64,000 bases of DNA from an uncultured Cytophagales bacterium (GCA_938039675.1 CALHUI010000002.1:113395-177394), one strand, 5' to 3'; shown: positions 9,027 through 18,574, numbered from the stretch's first letter. Notes: generated by a model from the letters alone, not told the origin. Numbers and translations: made by a program.

Positions 9027-10394
9027 TTACTTTTTCTTCTTATCGCTATTCCATTCTGCATCTTCAGGGGCTTCTTTCAGGCTTGGCGGGAAGCCGTTCA
9101 ACTGCCGCCATATTTCGTACCATACAGGCACGTCATCAAGCATCGCCCAGCCCAATACGCCGGAACCTTGGCGCAGTTGTTTTGGCCATGGGTCATCTTG
9201 GGGGTCGGGTTTTACCAGAATGCGATATTTACCCGCTTTGCTGTCCACCACCGCATCTATTACAGCTATCTCGCCGCCAAAAGTACCCACGGCTACGCTT
9301 GGCCATCCTGAAAACTGAATGGCAGGCCAGCCATCAAACTCTAAGCGTACTTTTCTGCCGACTGAAAGCAGGGGAACGTCCATGGGTTTGATGTACAACT
9401 CCACGGCAACCTCGGGGTTGGCGGGCATGATGGTAACAACGGCTTCTTGTTCCTTGATGGTTTCACCGATACCTGCTTTGAGGGCTTTTACAACCATCCC
9501 GTCCTGAGGGGCGCGACAAACGTATTGCTCATTGCGAATTTTCATGTTGGCATACTCATTTTTGAGTTTTGCCAAATCTGCCTGCGCATTGGCAAGTCCT
9601 GAGATGGCATCGTTCAGGTCTGAACGGGCTTTGGATATCTTTTCCAGATATTCGGCACGTTTGGCATTGAGCTCGATTTGCATGTTGACAAATTCTTGTT
9701 GTGATTGCAGGTATTTGTTTTCAGCCGATACGATTTTAGCATTGGATTCCTGCAATTTGCTGCGCCGCGATTCAAGCGTAATCAGTGCTATAAGCCCCTG
9801 TTTTTCCAGTACTTCGCCTGCTTCATATTGTCTCTTTGAAATCAGCAGGTTTACTTTTTCTGCTTCCAAGTCGGCGCTGTCAATGGATACTTTGAGCCGT
9901 GTTTGCTTGATTTTGTTGTTTTGCTGCGCCAGATTGAGGTCTAAGGCTTGTTGCAAAGCACTAATTTGTGCTTGATAACTCTCTATTTTTCCTCGATAGC
10001 CAATAATTGCATCTTCCTTACTTTTAATTTGCTCTTGTAAACGAAGCAATAGTTCAGGGTCAAAGAACTTTTCTTTTACTTCTTCTAATATCAGAATTGT
10101 ATCTCCGGCTTTGACAAATTGTCCTTCGCGCACGTGCCAAGAGCGGATACGCCCCGCAATAGCCGACTCTACTGTTTGCGGGCGGTCTTGCGGAGTTAAG
10201 GCCGTTACGTTGCCGTCTGCCATAATATTCTGCTGCCAAGGCAGAAAGAGAACAATAAAGAAGATAGTGCCGATGCCTGCCAACCAATAAGCAAGTACTT
10301 TGGCGGCCTTGGGCATGAGTAATACATCGGAGGTGCTCAGAAATTTTTTGGCGATGTTTTCATCTATTTCCTTATTGCTTGAAATACCTAACAT
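9027..10394 (-). CDS. HlyD-family periplasmic adaptor (membrane fusion protein)
   Basis: A 455-residue adaptor that links an inner-membrane transporter to a TolC channel. One transmembrane helix lies at about residues 32-52 (VLAYWLAGIGTIFFIVLFL). It is followed by the biotinyl-lipoyl half motif (GRIRSWHVREGQFVKAGDTIL), a long coiled coil (about 115-300), the second lipoyl half (VCRAPQDGMVVKALKAGIGETI) and beta-barrel domains. It lies 18 bases downstream of the ABC component and 30 bases upstream of the tolC-like gene, so the three form an operon resembling a type I secretion system. Confidence 0.88.
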   Translation of the reverse strand: MLGISSNKEIDENIAKKFLSTSDVLLMPKAAKVLAYWLAGIGTIFFIVLFLPWQQNIMADGNVTALTPQDRPQTVESAIAGRIRSWHVREGQFVKAGDTILILEEVKEKFFDPELLLRLQEQIKSKEDAIIGYRGKIESYQAQISALQQALDLNLAQQNNKIKQTRLKVSIDSADLEAEKVNLLISKRQYEAGEVLEKQGLIALITLESRRSKLQESNAKIVSAENKYLQSQQEFVNMQIELNAKRAEYLEKISKARSDLNDAISGLANAQADLAKLKNEYANMKIRNEQYVCRAPQDGMVVKALKAGIGETIKEQEAVVTIMPANPEVAVELYIKPMDVPLLSVGRKVRLEFDGWPAIQFSGWPSVAVGTFGGEIAVIDAVVDSKAGKYRILVKPDPQDDPWPKQLRQGSGVLGWAMLDDVPVWYEIWRQLNGFPPSLKEAPEDAEWNSDKKKK

Positions 10395-10412
10395 ATAATC
10401 AGATTTTTTGAT

Positions 10413-12599
10413 TTAACAATTCAATACTACTTGCTGATACTCGGGGTGCTGTTTCAGTTCGCTGAATGTGCCTTGCAGATGTACTTTCCCTTCTTTGAGA
10501 ATGATATTTCGGTCGCAGGCTTCCATCAGCACAGGGTCATTGGAGATAAGCAACAATGTCCATGGGTTGGAGCGGTCGGTAAGGAAGTTAAGCAGTTTGC
10601 GTTTTTCGTCTTTCTGCAATACCGAAAAGAAATCGTTCAAAATGAGTAGTTGCGGGCGTTCTGCTATGCAACGGGCAAGTGTCAGTCGCACGTGAATACT
10701 GCTTGGCCATGATTTAGCACCTGCTATCACCTCTGTTTGCAAGCCGTTGGGAAGTTCATTGACAAAATCGGAAAGGCCGACTTTTTCCAAAGCCCAGATG
10801 ACATCATCCAGTGCAACAGAGGTCTTGCCCATTGTAATATTGTCCAGAATCGTTCCTTCAAAAATGTTGTCAATGGCGAAGTTGGATGCTACCATATCGC
10901 GGAGGGTATTCAGGTTAATATCGCGCAGTGAGATATTGTTGAAGGCCACTACTCCTTCATAGTTGTCCAGAATACCAGAGAGCACGCGTACCAGCGTATC
11001 CTTGCCGGAGCTATTAAAACCCGACAAACAGACTCTTTCGCCGGAGGCAATGTCTAAGTTGATGCCGTTGAGTACCGATTTATGGCTGTTCGGGTATTGG
11101 TATTTGAGGTCTTTGATGCGAATGGACAAACCGGTACTGATGGTATGTGGCAGGGCAATACCTGTTTGCCGCTCAATGGGCAGGTCGGTTACATGGCCTA
11201 CCTTATCGGTAGCCGTCAGCATGTCGTACACCGTGCTCATGCTCAGAATGACTTTTTCTACGGCTGCCAAAATCAGGATGATTACAATTTCGGAAGCTAC
11301 GAATTGTCCTATCAGAATTTGGCGGTTGATAACTAACGAAACCCCGATGATGAGCAAGCCGCCCGTTACGATTGTTTTGAAGCCTACAATATTGCCGAAC
11401 TGTGTCATCAGTACTTTGAAGTGCTTTTTGCGGTAGTACAGGTAGTTGTTCACCAAGTTTTCCGTTTTGTTGAGAGGTAGTGTGGTATGGCCTGCCAATT
11501 TGAATGCCTCTACGCTGCGGGCAAGCTCCTCGAGCCAGTGTACTACTTTGTATTTATATTTGGATTCAATGATGCTGGTGCGAAGCCCCTCAGGGCCGGT
11601 GAAGTAGAAAATAGCAGCCAAAATGCCGATTAAAGCGACCCCGAAAATAAGGAATGCGGGGTGATAGAACGAAAGGAGCAGTATGCCAAATGTAATTTGC
11701 AATGCAGAGCTCGCCAAGTCTATCAACAGCTTGGGAAGACTTTTTTGAATCGTGAGAATGTCAAAAAAGCGGTTCATGAGTTCGGGTGTATAGTACTGGG
11801 TTACAGCTTCGGTGCGCACATTGGGTATGCGATAGCTGAACTCGAAGGCCGCTTTAACAAAAATCCGTCGCTGAATAACCTCTACAATGTGGTATTGCAA
11901 AATCTGCAATACGCCTGAGGCAATCACACCGATAATAACAAAGGCAATAATGAGTACAATTGAACTGAAAATAACACCGCCCGATACAAGTTCCATAATG
12001 GCCTGTACGCCCAGAGGCAGCGTAAGGCTGATTGCGGCAATAATGACGGCGTAAAAGTAAAAGTACCATATATCACGTTGCTCGAGCCGCAGCAGCCGAA
12101 ACATGCGTTGCATCGGGGAAAGATGGTGGGCTTCTTCATAACTTTTTTCACGTTCCGACAGTAGGGAAATACGCGGAAAAGCTAACAGATAAATAACGTT
12201 GCCGTTTTTATCAGTGCCAAAAGTAAAGTTTTCAACGTTGGGTATTTCTTCCAAATAAACTTCCCGACCGTCTGACTCGTAGTAGTAGCCCTCAAAAAAG
12301 CCTGCTTTGTTCTTACATACAATCAGCGGCTGCCAAGCGTCATTTTGACGGATAAACACGAGTATCGGGACGTTGGCCGATTTGAGCAACAAGCCGATTT
12401 TGTCCTTAGGCAATACGTTTCGGAGTAGTGCCATTTCTATTTGCTCGCTTTTGTCGCTCAGTAAATCGATAAATCGGTCTAAATCGGAATCACAGTCCAG
12501 AACATTGGCATAACGGTCGTTAAAATTAAATAGTTTGTTGCCATGGTTGGTTAGTTCGGCAAGTCGTTTGATTATTGGTACGAATTGAGTTGAATTCAT
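10413..12599 (-). CDS. HlyB-like ABC exporter with degenerate nucleotide-binding domain
   Basis: A 728-residue inner-membrane protein with an N-terminal soluble domain (1-160), a six-helix exporter domain (about 185-460) and a C-terminal ABC ATPase domain (about 490-728). The fold is clear but the catalytic motifs are not. Walker A reads GFNSSGKDT, with Asp where Ser/Thr is expected. The LSGGQ signature is replaced by WPSSI. Walker B reads LLILND instead of LLILDE. The H-loop His is Asn (LISNDPVLM). The N-terminal domain has the size of a C39-type peptidase or peptidase-like domain, but I see no Cys/His pair in the right place. It is first of the three-gene exporter operon; no cargo gene is adjacent. 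It may be an ATPase-poor exporter or a Bacteroidota-specific clade with altered motifs. Confidence 0.82.
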   Translation of the reverse strand: MNSTQFVPIIKRLAELTNHGNKLFNFNDRYANVLDCDSDLDRFIDLLSDKSEQIEMALLRNVLPKDKIGLLLKSANVPILVFIRQNDAWQPLIVCKNKAGFFEGYYYESDGREVYLEEIPNVENFTFGTDKNGNVIYLLAFPRISLLSEREKSYEEAHHLSPMQRMFRLLRLEQRDIWYFYFYAVIIAAISLTLPLGVQAIMELVSGGVIFSSIVLIIAFVIIGVIASGVLQILQYHIVEVIQRRIFVKAAFEFSYRIPNVRTEAVTQYYTPELMNRFFDILTIQKSLPKLLIDLASSALQITFGILLLSFYHPAFLIFGVALIGILAAIFYFTGPEGLRTSIIESKYKYKVVHWLEELARSVEAFKLAGHTTLPLNKTENLVNNYLYYRKKHFKVLMTQFGNIVGFKTIVTGGLLIIGVSLVINRQILIGQFVASEIVIILILAAVEKVILSMSTVYDMLTATDKVGHVTDLPIERQTGIALPHTISTGLSIRIKDLKYQYPNSHKSVLNGINLDIASGERVCLSGFNSSGKDTLVRVLSGILDNYEGVVAFNNISLRDINLNTLRDMVASNFAIDNIFEGTILDNITMGKTSVALDDVIWALEKVGLSDFVNELPNGLQTEVIAGAKSWPSSIHVRLTLARCIAERPQLLILNDFFSVLQKDEKRKLLNFLTDRSNPWTLLLISNDPVLMEACDRNIILKEGKVHLQGTFSELKQHPEYQQVVLNC

Positions 12600-12754
12600 G
12601 TTACATGATTAAAATCGCTTCACATTTGCAGGAAAGTAATAAGCAGTGGTTGTTAGTCGTCCAAGCCGTCATTTACTTAAACTGAATTCAAGGACTTTTA
12701 CTGAAAAATTCCTCAGAAGGTTTTTTTATTCCTCAAAATTTCACAAAAAAGTGC
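12600..12754 (-). promoter_or_regulatory. Upstream region of the exporter operon with paired 8-bp direct repeats
   Basis: This AT-rich region precedes the ABC-HlyD-TolC operon. It contains two exact copies of ATTCCTCA at 12708-12715 and 12728-12735. They are on the same strand with a 20-base period, so they would sit on the same DNA face two turns apart. That arrangement is typical of an operator for a dimeric or tandem-binding regulator. I see no good TAnnTTTG promoter match here, so the start of transcription is not placed. Confidence 0.35.
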
Positions 12755-12798
12755 AAAAAATACAACGGCCTCCTGCGACCAAATGACAGGAGGCTGTT
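12755..12798 (-). terminator. Intrinsic terminator of the sugar isomerase-like gene
   Basis: On the minus strand an 8-bp perfect stem (GCCTCCTG with CAGGAGGC, forward 12768-12775 and 12787-12794) extends to about 12 bp with one G-U pair. It is followed by CGTTGTATTTTTT. It lies just past the stop at 12822, so it fits rho-independent termination. Confidence 0.8.
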
Positions 12799-12821
12799 AG
12801 GAACGTGTTAAAAAATGTTTG

Positions 12822-13835
12822 TTATACTATTAACTCTCTGCTTAGTCTTTCTAAAAGCGCTTTGGTTGCGCGGATACCTTCTACTTCCGGCAATCGGTTG
12901 CCTTCGTATTCAATGCCGATGTATCCGGTATAACCCGCATCTTTTACGATTTGCAACAGGCGTTTATAGTCCATTTTAGTTTCATTGCCTTGCTCATCAA
13001 AATCATAGGACTTGGCGCTTACGCCTTTGGCAAAAGGCATGAGCTCGCTTACGCCTGTGTAGCGGTCATATTCTTCTTCGCAGCCATCTTCCCATTTGCC
13101 GTTTTTGTATTTGAGGCAGAAGTTACCGAAATCGGGCAATGTGCCGCAGCGATTGGTATTGAGGTTTTTATTGACCGTACCAATGACTTCCGACAACCAC
13201 TTGCCGTTAGAAGAGTAGCCGCCGTGGTTTTCCACAATAACATTGATGTCGTGTTTTATGCCAAATTCGGTGAGTTGGCTTAGTCCGTCTATAACGGCTT
13301 TTTTCACCTCCTCTGCGCTGCCTTCGCCGTAAGCGTTTACGCGGATGGAATGGCAGCCCAGAAACTTGGCGGCTTCTACCCATTTGTAGTGGTTTTCTAC
13401 TGCCTGCTTGCGTTTTTTGGCATCCGAGTCGCCCATGTTTCCTTCTGCATCTACCATAATGAGGACGCTGGTAACGCCGTTATCGTCGCAGCGCTTCTTC
13501 AATTCGGCAAGATAGGCAGAGTCTTTGGCTTTGTCTTTAAACAGGAAACTGACATACTCGACCGCATCTATACCAAAGTCGTTTTTGGCTTTAAGCGGGA
13601 AGTCAAGCGGGTCTAATTCTTTGGCCATAATCATTTTGTGGAGCGACCACTCGGCCAGTGAAATTTTGAAAAACGGAGGCTTGACAATAGCGGTTGTTGC
13701 TGCGGTAGCAGTGGAGTCCTTTCCGGTGCTTTCCTCTTTGGTACTACCTGTGCAACCTACTGTCCAAATCCCGGCAGCACTCAGTGCGGTCAATCCGGCA
13801 AATTGCTTGATAAAATCGCGACGTTTTGTATCCAT
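12822..13835 (-). CDS. Sugar phosphate isomerase/epimerase-like lipoprotein (TIM barrel)
   Basis: A 337-residue exported protein of the xylose isomerase-like TIM-barrel family. The N-terminus carries a twin-arginine motif (KRRDFIKQ) and a lipobox (WTVGC), so it is probably Tat-exported and lipid-anchored. A Thr/Ser/Lys-rich linker precedes the barrel. Barrel features include [47 protein letters not shown] and GYIGIEYEG, with Glu, His and Asp at the usual metal-binding positions. Relatives in Bacteroidota occur in sugar-degradation loci, but this gene stands alone, so its substrate is unknown. It has its own terminator. Confidence 0.85.
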   Translation of the reverse strand: MDTKRRDFIKQFAGLTALSAAGIWTVGCTGSTKEESTGKDSTATAATTAIVKPPFFKISLAEWSLHKMIMAKELDPLDFPLKAKNDFGIDAVEYVSFLFKDKAKDSAYLAELKKRCDDNGVTSVLIMVDAEGNMGDSDAKKRKQAVENHYKWVEAAKFLGCHSIRVNAYGEGSAEEVKKAVIDGLSQLTEFGIKHDINVIVENHGGYSSNGKWLSEVIGTVNKNLNTNRCGTLPDFGNFCLKYKNGKWEDGCEEEYDRYTGVSELMPFAKGVSAKSYDFDEQGNETKMDYKRLLQIVKDAGYTGYIGIEYEGNRLPEVEGIRATKALLERLSRELIV

Positions 13836-13898
13836 TTTTTCTGTATGATTATTAAGTTGTTGAATAATTAACAGTGTTTTTGTTCATGCTATATCAGA

Positions 13899-13926
13899 AT
13901 GCTGATTGGCGCGGATGAACACAGAC
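13899..13926. repeat. Possible dispersed intergenic motif (GCGCGGATGAACACAGA)
   Basis: The segment TTGGCGCGGATGAACACAGA resembles the GCGGATGAACACGGATT-type sequences scattered between genes in many bacterial genomes. Recognition is from memory and the copy is short. No second copy was noticed in this window. Confidence 0.25.
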
Positions 13927-13929
13927 CTA

Positions 13930-14296
13930 TTACTCCTCGCAGCCGATAGGCGGACCCGGAGGCAACTCTTTATGTGCGCTGACTTTTGCTTTTTCAGGGG
14001 CTTTCATGCGTTCCGGTGAATAGTTTATGTGTGCTAAGTAGTGCTCGTTCAGTAGATTGCTCGTACCAAACAAAGACTCAATATTTTTGGAAATGCGATT
14101 GCCTTGCAGGTAGGTGCGTAGGTTGTTGAGTTTTTTGCTTACTACTGCCCGTGCCTTTGACACTTTCCTTTACGCTGAGTGCCGGCAAGTGCGTAAGCAT
14201 CACAGAGGGCAGCAATTGGGCATACATAAGTCCGCCATAAAAAGCGGCACAAACGAGTAGCAGCATTTTTAATTGACCAGATGCAAACAGACGCAT
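13930..14296 (-). pseudogene. Small secreted protein, reading frame broken at an A6 run
   Basis: Two overlapping minus-strand frames make sense only when joined. The first begins at ATG 14296 with a signal peptide (MRLFASGQLKMLLLVCAAFY, then GGLMYAQ). It loses sense after the codons for GSSKQK. The second supplies a coherent tail (KLNNLRTYLQGNRI through PPGPPIGCEE) ending at 13930. The break falls at six A residues (forward T6 at 14131-14136); removing one A fuses the frames into one protein of about 121 residues. It could be a genuine mutation, a sequencing error or a slippage site. The family is not recognised. Confidence 0.6.
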
Positions 14297-14399
14297 AACG
14301 CAAGCAGTTTAGTTAAATACTGTGCCTACAATTTAAGATTTTACCGATGCTTTTCTTTTTGTGGTTTATCTTTAACTACTAAAATTTTTTGCGCCGCTC

Positions 14400-15374
14400 A
14401 TGACGCTTACTTTAGACACCATCAAGTCGCCTATTGCTTCGGAAATGGATACGTTTGAAATCCGCTTTAGGGATTCCATGCGTACCAAAGTGTTGTTGTT
14501 GGACAAGATTATGACTTACATCGTCAAACGCAAGGGCAAGCAGATGCGACCGATGTTTGTATTTCTGGCAGCAGGTATGTGCGGAAAAATCAACGAGTCC
14601 ACGCATCGCGGCGCGGCACTGATTGAACTGCTGCACACCGCAACGCTGGTGCACGACGATGTAGTGGACGACGCAAACTACCGCCGCGGGTTTTTTTCGG
14701 TCAATGCGCTTTGGAAAAACAAAGTGGCCGTGTTGGTTGGTGATTATTTGCTCTCCCGAGGGTTATTGCTTTCCATAGACCACGGCGATTTTGAACTGTT
14801 GCGCATTGTTTCCAAGGCAGTGCGCGAAATGAGCGAGGGCGAACTGCTGCAAATGGAAAAAGCCCGCCGCTTAGACATAGACGAGGCTGTTTATTTTGAA
14901 ATCATCCGACAAAAAACGGCCACGCTGATTGCTTCCTGTTGTGCAGTGGGTGCGGCTTCGGGCGGTGCAGATGCCGCTACTATCCGTCAAATGGAGTTAT
15001 TCGGCGAAAAAATCGGCATTGCTTTCCAAATTAAGGATGACTTGTTTGACTATGGCAATGACGAGATCGGCAAACCGGTCGGCATTGACATCAAAGAAAA
15101 GAAAATGACGCTGCCGCTGATTTTTGCGCTCAACAGTACTCGGCGTTCAGAAAAAAATCACATTATTAACCTGATTAAAAACAAGTCGGACAAGCCCAAA
15201 TACGTAGCCGAAATTATTGCCTTCGTAAAGCAATCGGGCGGTATAGAATATGCCCGACAAGCCATGGAGCGCTACTTTACCGAAGCTAAGGCCATACTGG
15301 CAGATTTTGCTGATACAGCCTATAAAACGGCTATGCTGCAATTGGTTGAATATACCATTGAGCGGCGGAAGTAG
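14400..15374 (+). CDS. Polyprenyl (trans-isoprenyl) diphosphate synthase
   Basis: A 324-residue prenyltransferase that elongates isopentenyl diphosphate units to a long-chain prenyl diphosphate, probably for the menaquinone side chain. The first aspartate-rich motif lies in LVHDDVVDDANYRRG (about residues 84-98) and the second in FQIKDDLFDYGND (about 210-222). GKPVGIDIKEKKMTLPLI follows. Downstream menB in this window fits a menaquinone-based respiratory chain. Chain length cannot be assigned from sequence alone. The start gives a normal N-terminus. Confidence 0.92.
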   Translation: MTLTLDTIKSPIASEMDTFEIRFRDSMRTKVLLLDKIMTYIVKRKGKQMRPMFVFLAAGMCGKINESTHRGAALIELLHTATLVHDDVVDDANYRRGFFSVNALWKNKVAVLVGDYLLSRGLLLSIDHGDFELLRIVSKAVREMSEGELLQMEKARRLDIDEAVYFEIIRQKTATLIASCCAVGAASGGADAATIRQMELFGEKIGIAFQIKDDLFDYGNDEIGKPVGIDIKEKKMTLPLIFALNSTRRSEKNHIINLIKNKSDKPKYVAEIIAFVKQSGGIEYARQAMERYFTEAKAILADFADTAYKTAMLQLVEYTIERRK

Positions 15375-15380
15375 TGCTTT

Positions 15381-15935
15381 TTAAACTGCTTTCCCCCCTA
15401 GTGCTTTTGCCAGCAGCGGCGGCAAGGGCTGTTCGGTGCGCATTTTTTCCTGCAACTTCAAAAATCCGCCGATAAGCGCCTCGGGGCGGGGTGGGCAACC
15501 GGGTACGTACACATCTACAGGTACGATTCTGTCCACACCTTTGACCACATGGTAGCCATGCTGCCAGTAGGGGCCGCCGCAGTTAGAGCAGCTGCCCATT
15601 GAAATGACGTAGCGGGGCTCGGCCATCTGGTCATACAGGCGACGCAAGCGGTCGGCCATTTTAAAAGTTACCGTTCCTGCCACAATCATAACATCGGCTT
15701 GGCGGGGGGATGCGCGGGGAATCACACCGAAACGGTCTAAGTCATAGCCGGAGGCATAGCTGCCCATCATCTCGATGGCACAACAAGCCAACCCGAAGCT
15801 GAGCGGCCACATAGAGGAAAGACGCGCCCAGTTGAGCAGTTCATCTGCTTTGGCGAGAATGATACCGCCTTGGCCTGTTTTTTCCCGTAAATCCGGCAGA
15901 GTATTCATAGCCGCAATGTTAGCGATTTGTGGCAT
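15381..15935 (-). CDS. nuoB: NADH-quinone oxidoreductase subunit B
   Basis: The complex I subunit that binds the last iron-sulfur cluster (N2) before quinone. The four cluster cysteines are present: the CC pair in [12 protein letters not shown], one in [13 protein letters not shown], and one in [11 protein letters not shown]. The length is 184 residues from ATG 15935, or 175 from ATG 15908, which gives the more usual [11 protein letters not shown] start. The remaining nuo genes are not in this window: a prenyl synthase lies on one side (6 bases, convergent) and a ccmF-like gene on the other (divergent). Either the complex I genes are scattered in this genome or this is an extra copy. Confidence 0.93.
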   Translation of the reverse strand: MPQIANIAAMNTLPDLREKTGQGGIILAKADELLNWARLSSMWPLSFGLACCAIEMMGSYASGYDLDRFGVIPRASPRQADVMIVAGTVTFKMADRLRRLYDQMAEPRYVISMGSCSNCGGPYWQHGYHVVKGVDRIVPVDVYVPGCPPRPEALIGGFLKLQEKMRTEQPLPPLLAKALGGKAV

Positions 15936-16000
15936 ATCTTTGCAAGGTAAACCATTCGGCTGCGCAATTTGTTTGTCGATTGCGCATACTTTGTAAAGCT

Positions 16001-18574
16001 ATGATTCACACCACCATCGGAGTAATTGGCCACCTGAGCGTCAGCATTGCTTTTGTTGCGGCGCTGGTTGCTGTTTATGGTTATATTCAAATTGGCCGGC
16101 AGCCCGAAATTCATCGTGAGGCATGGCTGAAATTTGCACGCGGTGCTTTCTTTGTACACAGTGCTGCTGTGATAGGCATTATTTACAGCCTTTTTCACAT
16201 CATCTACAACCATTATTACGAATACCACTATGCATGGGACCATTCTTCTAACAACTTGCCCGTGCATTTTATGATTTCCTGCTTTTGGGAAGGGCAAGAA
16301 GGTAGTTTTTTACTGTGGATTTTCTGGCATGTGCTGATTGGTCTGGTGCTGATGCGTACATCCAAACAATGGGAGCCTGATGTGATGATGGTATTTGCTT
16401 TGGTGCAGGCATTTCTTACCTCCATGATTTTGGGCGTAGTGTTTTTTGGTGAATTGAAAATCGGCAGCTCGCCTTTTATGCTGCTGCGTGAAGCACGCCC
16501 CAATGACCCGATTTTTCAAATTAACCCCGATTTTATTCCAACCGATGGCGGAGGATTGAACCCCCTATTGCAAAACTATTGGATGGTGATTCACCCGCCA
16601 ACACTATTTTTGGGTTTTGCCGGAACGTTAGTGCCTTTTGCTTATGCCATCGCAGCCCTGCGCAACGGTCGTTTTCGCGAATGGGTGAAACCTGCTTTGC
16701 CATGGGCGCATGCCACGGCACTTGTGTTGGGTGTAGGCATTATGATGGGTGCTTATTGGGCTTATGAAACGCTCAACTTCGGCGGCTATTGGAACTGGGA
16801 CCCTGTGGAAAATGCGGTATATGTGCCTTGGCTGATTTTGGTTGCTGCTATCCACGTAATGATTGTTTTTCAGCGCAGCAACACGGCTTTGAAGGCTTCC
16901 TTTGTTTTGGTCATCGCTACTTTTATCAGTATTTTATATGCTACTTTCCTGACTCGCAGCGGTATTTTGGGCAATGCTTCGGTACATTCTTTCACCGATT
17001 TGGGGCTTTCCGGGCAACTGCTGATTTACCTGTTGGCCTTTTTAGCAGTAGCGCTGTTTTATCTGGTGCGCGCATGGAAGCAAATTCCTACGTCGGAGGA
17101 AGAAATTTCTACCTATTCGCGCGAGTTTTGGATTTTCATGGGAGCAACTACGCTGTGTCTGGCAGGATTTCAAGTGATTATCCCGACCTCTATTCCGGTT
17201 TACAATAAGTTTTTGAATTTGTTTGGAATAACTTCCAATATGGCGCCGCCGGCCGACCAAGTAGCATTTTACACTAAATTTCAATTGTGGTTCGGTTTAG
17301 CGGTTGCGCTGTTTTCAGGTACAGGGCAGTTCTTTTTCTGGAACAGGATGGATGCCAAGCAACTGCGCGAGGCGCTGATGATGCCGCTCACCATTACTAT
17401 GCTGCTGTCTGCCCTTGTGTTGGTGCTTGCCAAAATTTCTGATTGGAAGTACATCCTGCTGCTGACAGGCGGCATTTATTCCATTGTCGCTAACGGATTT
17501 ATTTTGGCGCGCCTGATTAAAACCAAAACCTTTAAACTTTCGGGCGGAGCAATGGCACACATTGGCGTTGCCATGATGCTATTGGGCATTCTGGCTTCGG
17601 CGGGCTACTCTAAAGTTATTTCTCTGAACAACACAGGGTTGCTCTACAACCGTCAGTTCAGTGAGGAGATGAACAAAGAAAACCTGCTATTGTTCCGCAA
17701 TCAGCCGCAGCGAATGAAAGATTACACGCTTGTTTACAAAGGCACGCGCATAACTTCGCGCGACTTCCCCGACTACATAGACCAAGCGGCGCTTCAAACA
17801 ACCAATACTCCTTGGCTGATGGTTGCCAAAGAAGACCTAACCTACAAAGGCAAAACCTATTTTACTAAGGGCGATACATTGAACGTGTATCATGAAAACG
17901 TGTACTACGAAATAGCGTACAAAAAGGACAACGGAAAAACTTTTACACTCTACCCACGCATTCAGTTCAACGAACAGATGGGTACGGGCGGCCTTGTACC
18001 CAGCCCTGACATTAGTCGCAACTTAGACCGCGACCTATATACCCACATCACTAATATCCCCGACCCTGAGCAGGAGCGCAAGTGGAGCAATCCCGAAAAC
18101 TTTACCCTTGCCGTAGGTGATACTTTCGTAGTGAACGACTTTATCGCCATCTTTGATGACGTGCGCCGCGGGCAACCAATTGATGATGAGGATATTAATG
18201 TGTTTGCCCGCATCCGCATATTAGACCGCGACAAGGAGTATGAGGCCAAACCTGCTTACCTGATTAAAGGGCAAATGGTGCGCAAAATACCTTATGTGAA
18301 CACAGATATGGGCGTTAAACTGACTATTGAAGAAATCCGCCCGCAGGATAACACCTTCGTTATTCAGGCATCAACCACGCAGAAAGATTGGATTATTCTC
18401 AAAGCCGTTGAAATGCCGCTTATCAATATTTTATGGGCGGGTACCATTATTGTGTCCATAGGTTTCGGAGTTGCTGTTTTCCGCCGTTATAAAGAAGCGA
18501 AACAGGTAGCACAATCGGCCAGACAAGCAACAAGCAGCCCAAAAACACCCGTTGTTGAGTCAAAAACTTGCTAA
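16001..18574 (+). CDS. Cytochrome c-type haem lyase, CcmF/CcsA family
   Basis: An 857-residue multi-spanning membrane protein that attaches haem to apocytochrome c. About 14-15 hydrophobic segments occupy residues 1-560, followed by a periplasmic domain of about 240 residues and a final helix near 815-835. The WWD haem-handling motif is present (FGGYWNWDPVENAVYVPW, near residues 258-275). The chosen start is the ATG at 16001, because the preceding 24 codons of the longer frame lack family character and the first helix begins right after it. No other ccm genes are adjacent. The divergent neighbour is nuoB. Confidence 0.9.
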   Translation: MIHTTIGVIGHLSVSIAFVAALVAVYGYIQIGRQPEIHREAWLKFARGAFFVHSAAVIGIIYSLFHIIYNHYYEYHYAWDHSSNNLPVHFMISCFWEGQEGSFLLWIFWHVLIGLVLMRTSKQWEPDVMMVFALVQAFLTSMILGVVFFGELKIGSSPFMLLREARPNDPIFQINPDFIPTDGGGLNPLLQNYWMVIHPPTLFLGFAGTLVPFAYAIAALRNGRFREWVKPALPWAHATALVLGVGIMMGAYWAYETLNFGGYWNWDPVENAVYVPWLILVAAIHVMIVFQRSNTALKASFVLVIATFISILYATFLTRSGILGNASVHSFTDLGLSGQLLIYLLAFLAVALFYLVRAWKQIPTSEEEISTYSREFWIFMGATTLCLAGFQVIIPTSIPVYNKFLNLFGITSNMAPPADQVAFYTKFQLWFGLAVALFSGTGQFFFWNRMDAKQLREALMMPLTITMLLSALVLVLAKISDWKYILLLTGGIYSIVANGFILARLIKTKTFKLSGGAMAHIGVAMMLLGILASAGYSKVISLNNTGLLYNRQFSEEMNKENLLLFRNQPQRMKDYTLVYKGTRITSRDFPDYIDQAALQTTNTPWLMVAKEDLTYKGKTYFTKGDTLNVYHENVYYEIAYKKDNGKTFTLYPRIQFNEQMGTGGLVPSPDISRNLDRDLYTHITNIPDPEQERKWSNPENFTLAVGDTFVVNDFIAIFDDVRRGQPIDDEDINVFARIRILDRDKEYEAKPAYLIKGQMVRKIPYVNTDMGVKLTIEEIRPQDNTFVIQASTTQKDWIILKAVEMPLINILWAGTIIVSIGFGVAVFRRYKEAKQVAQSARQATSSPKTPVVESKTC

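Noticed and set aside
15929..16000. Longer N-terminus of the ccmF-like protein
   Set aside because: A promoter-like TATCTTTG at 15935-15942 lies in it, and the first helix fits a start at 16001.
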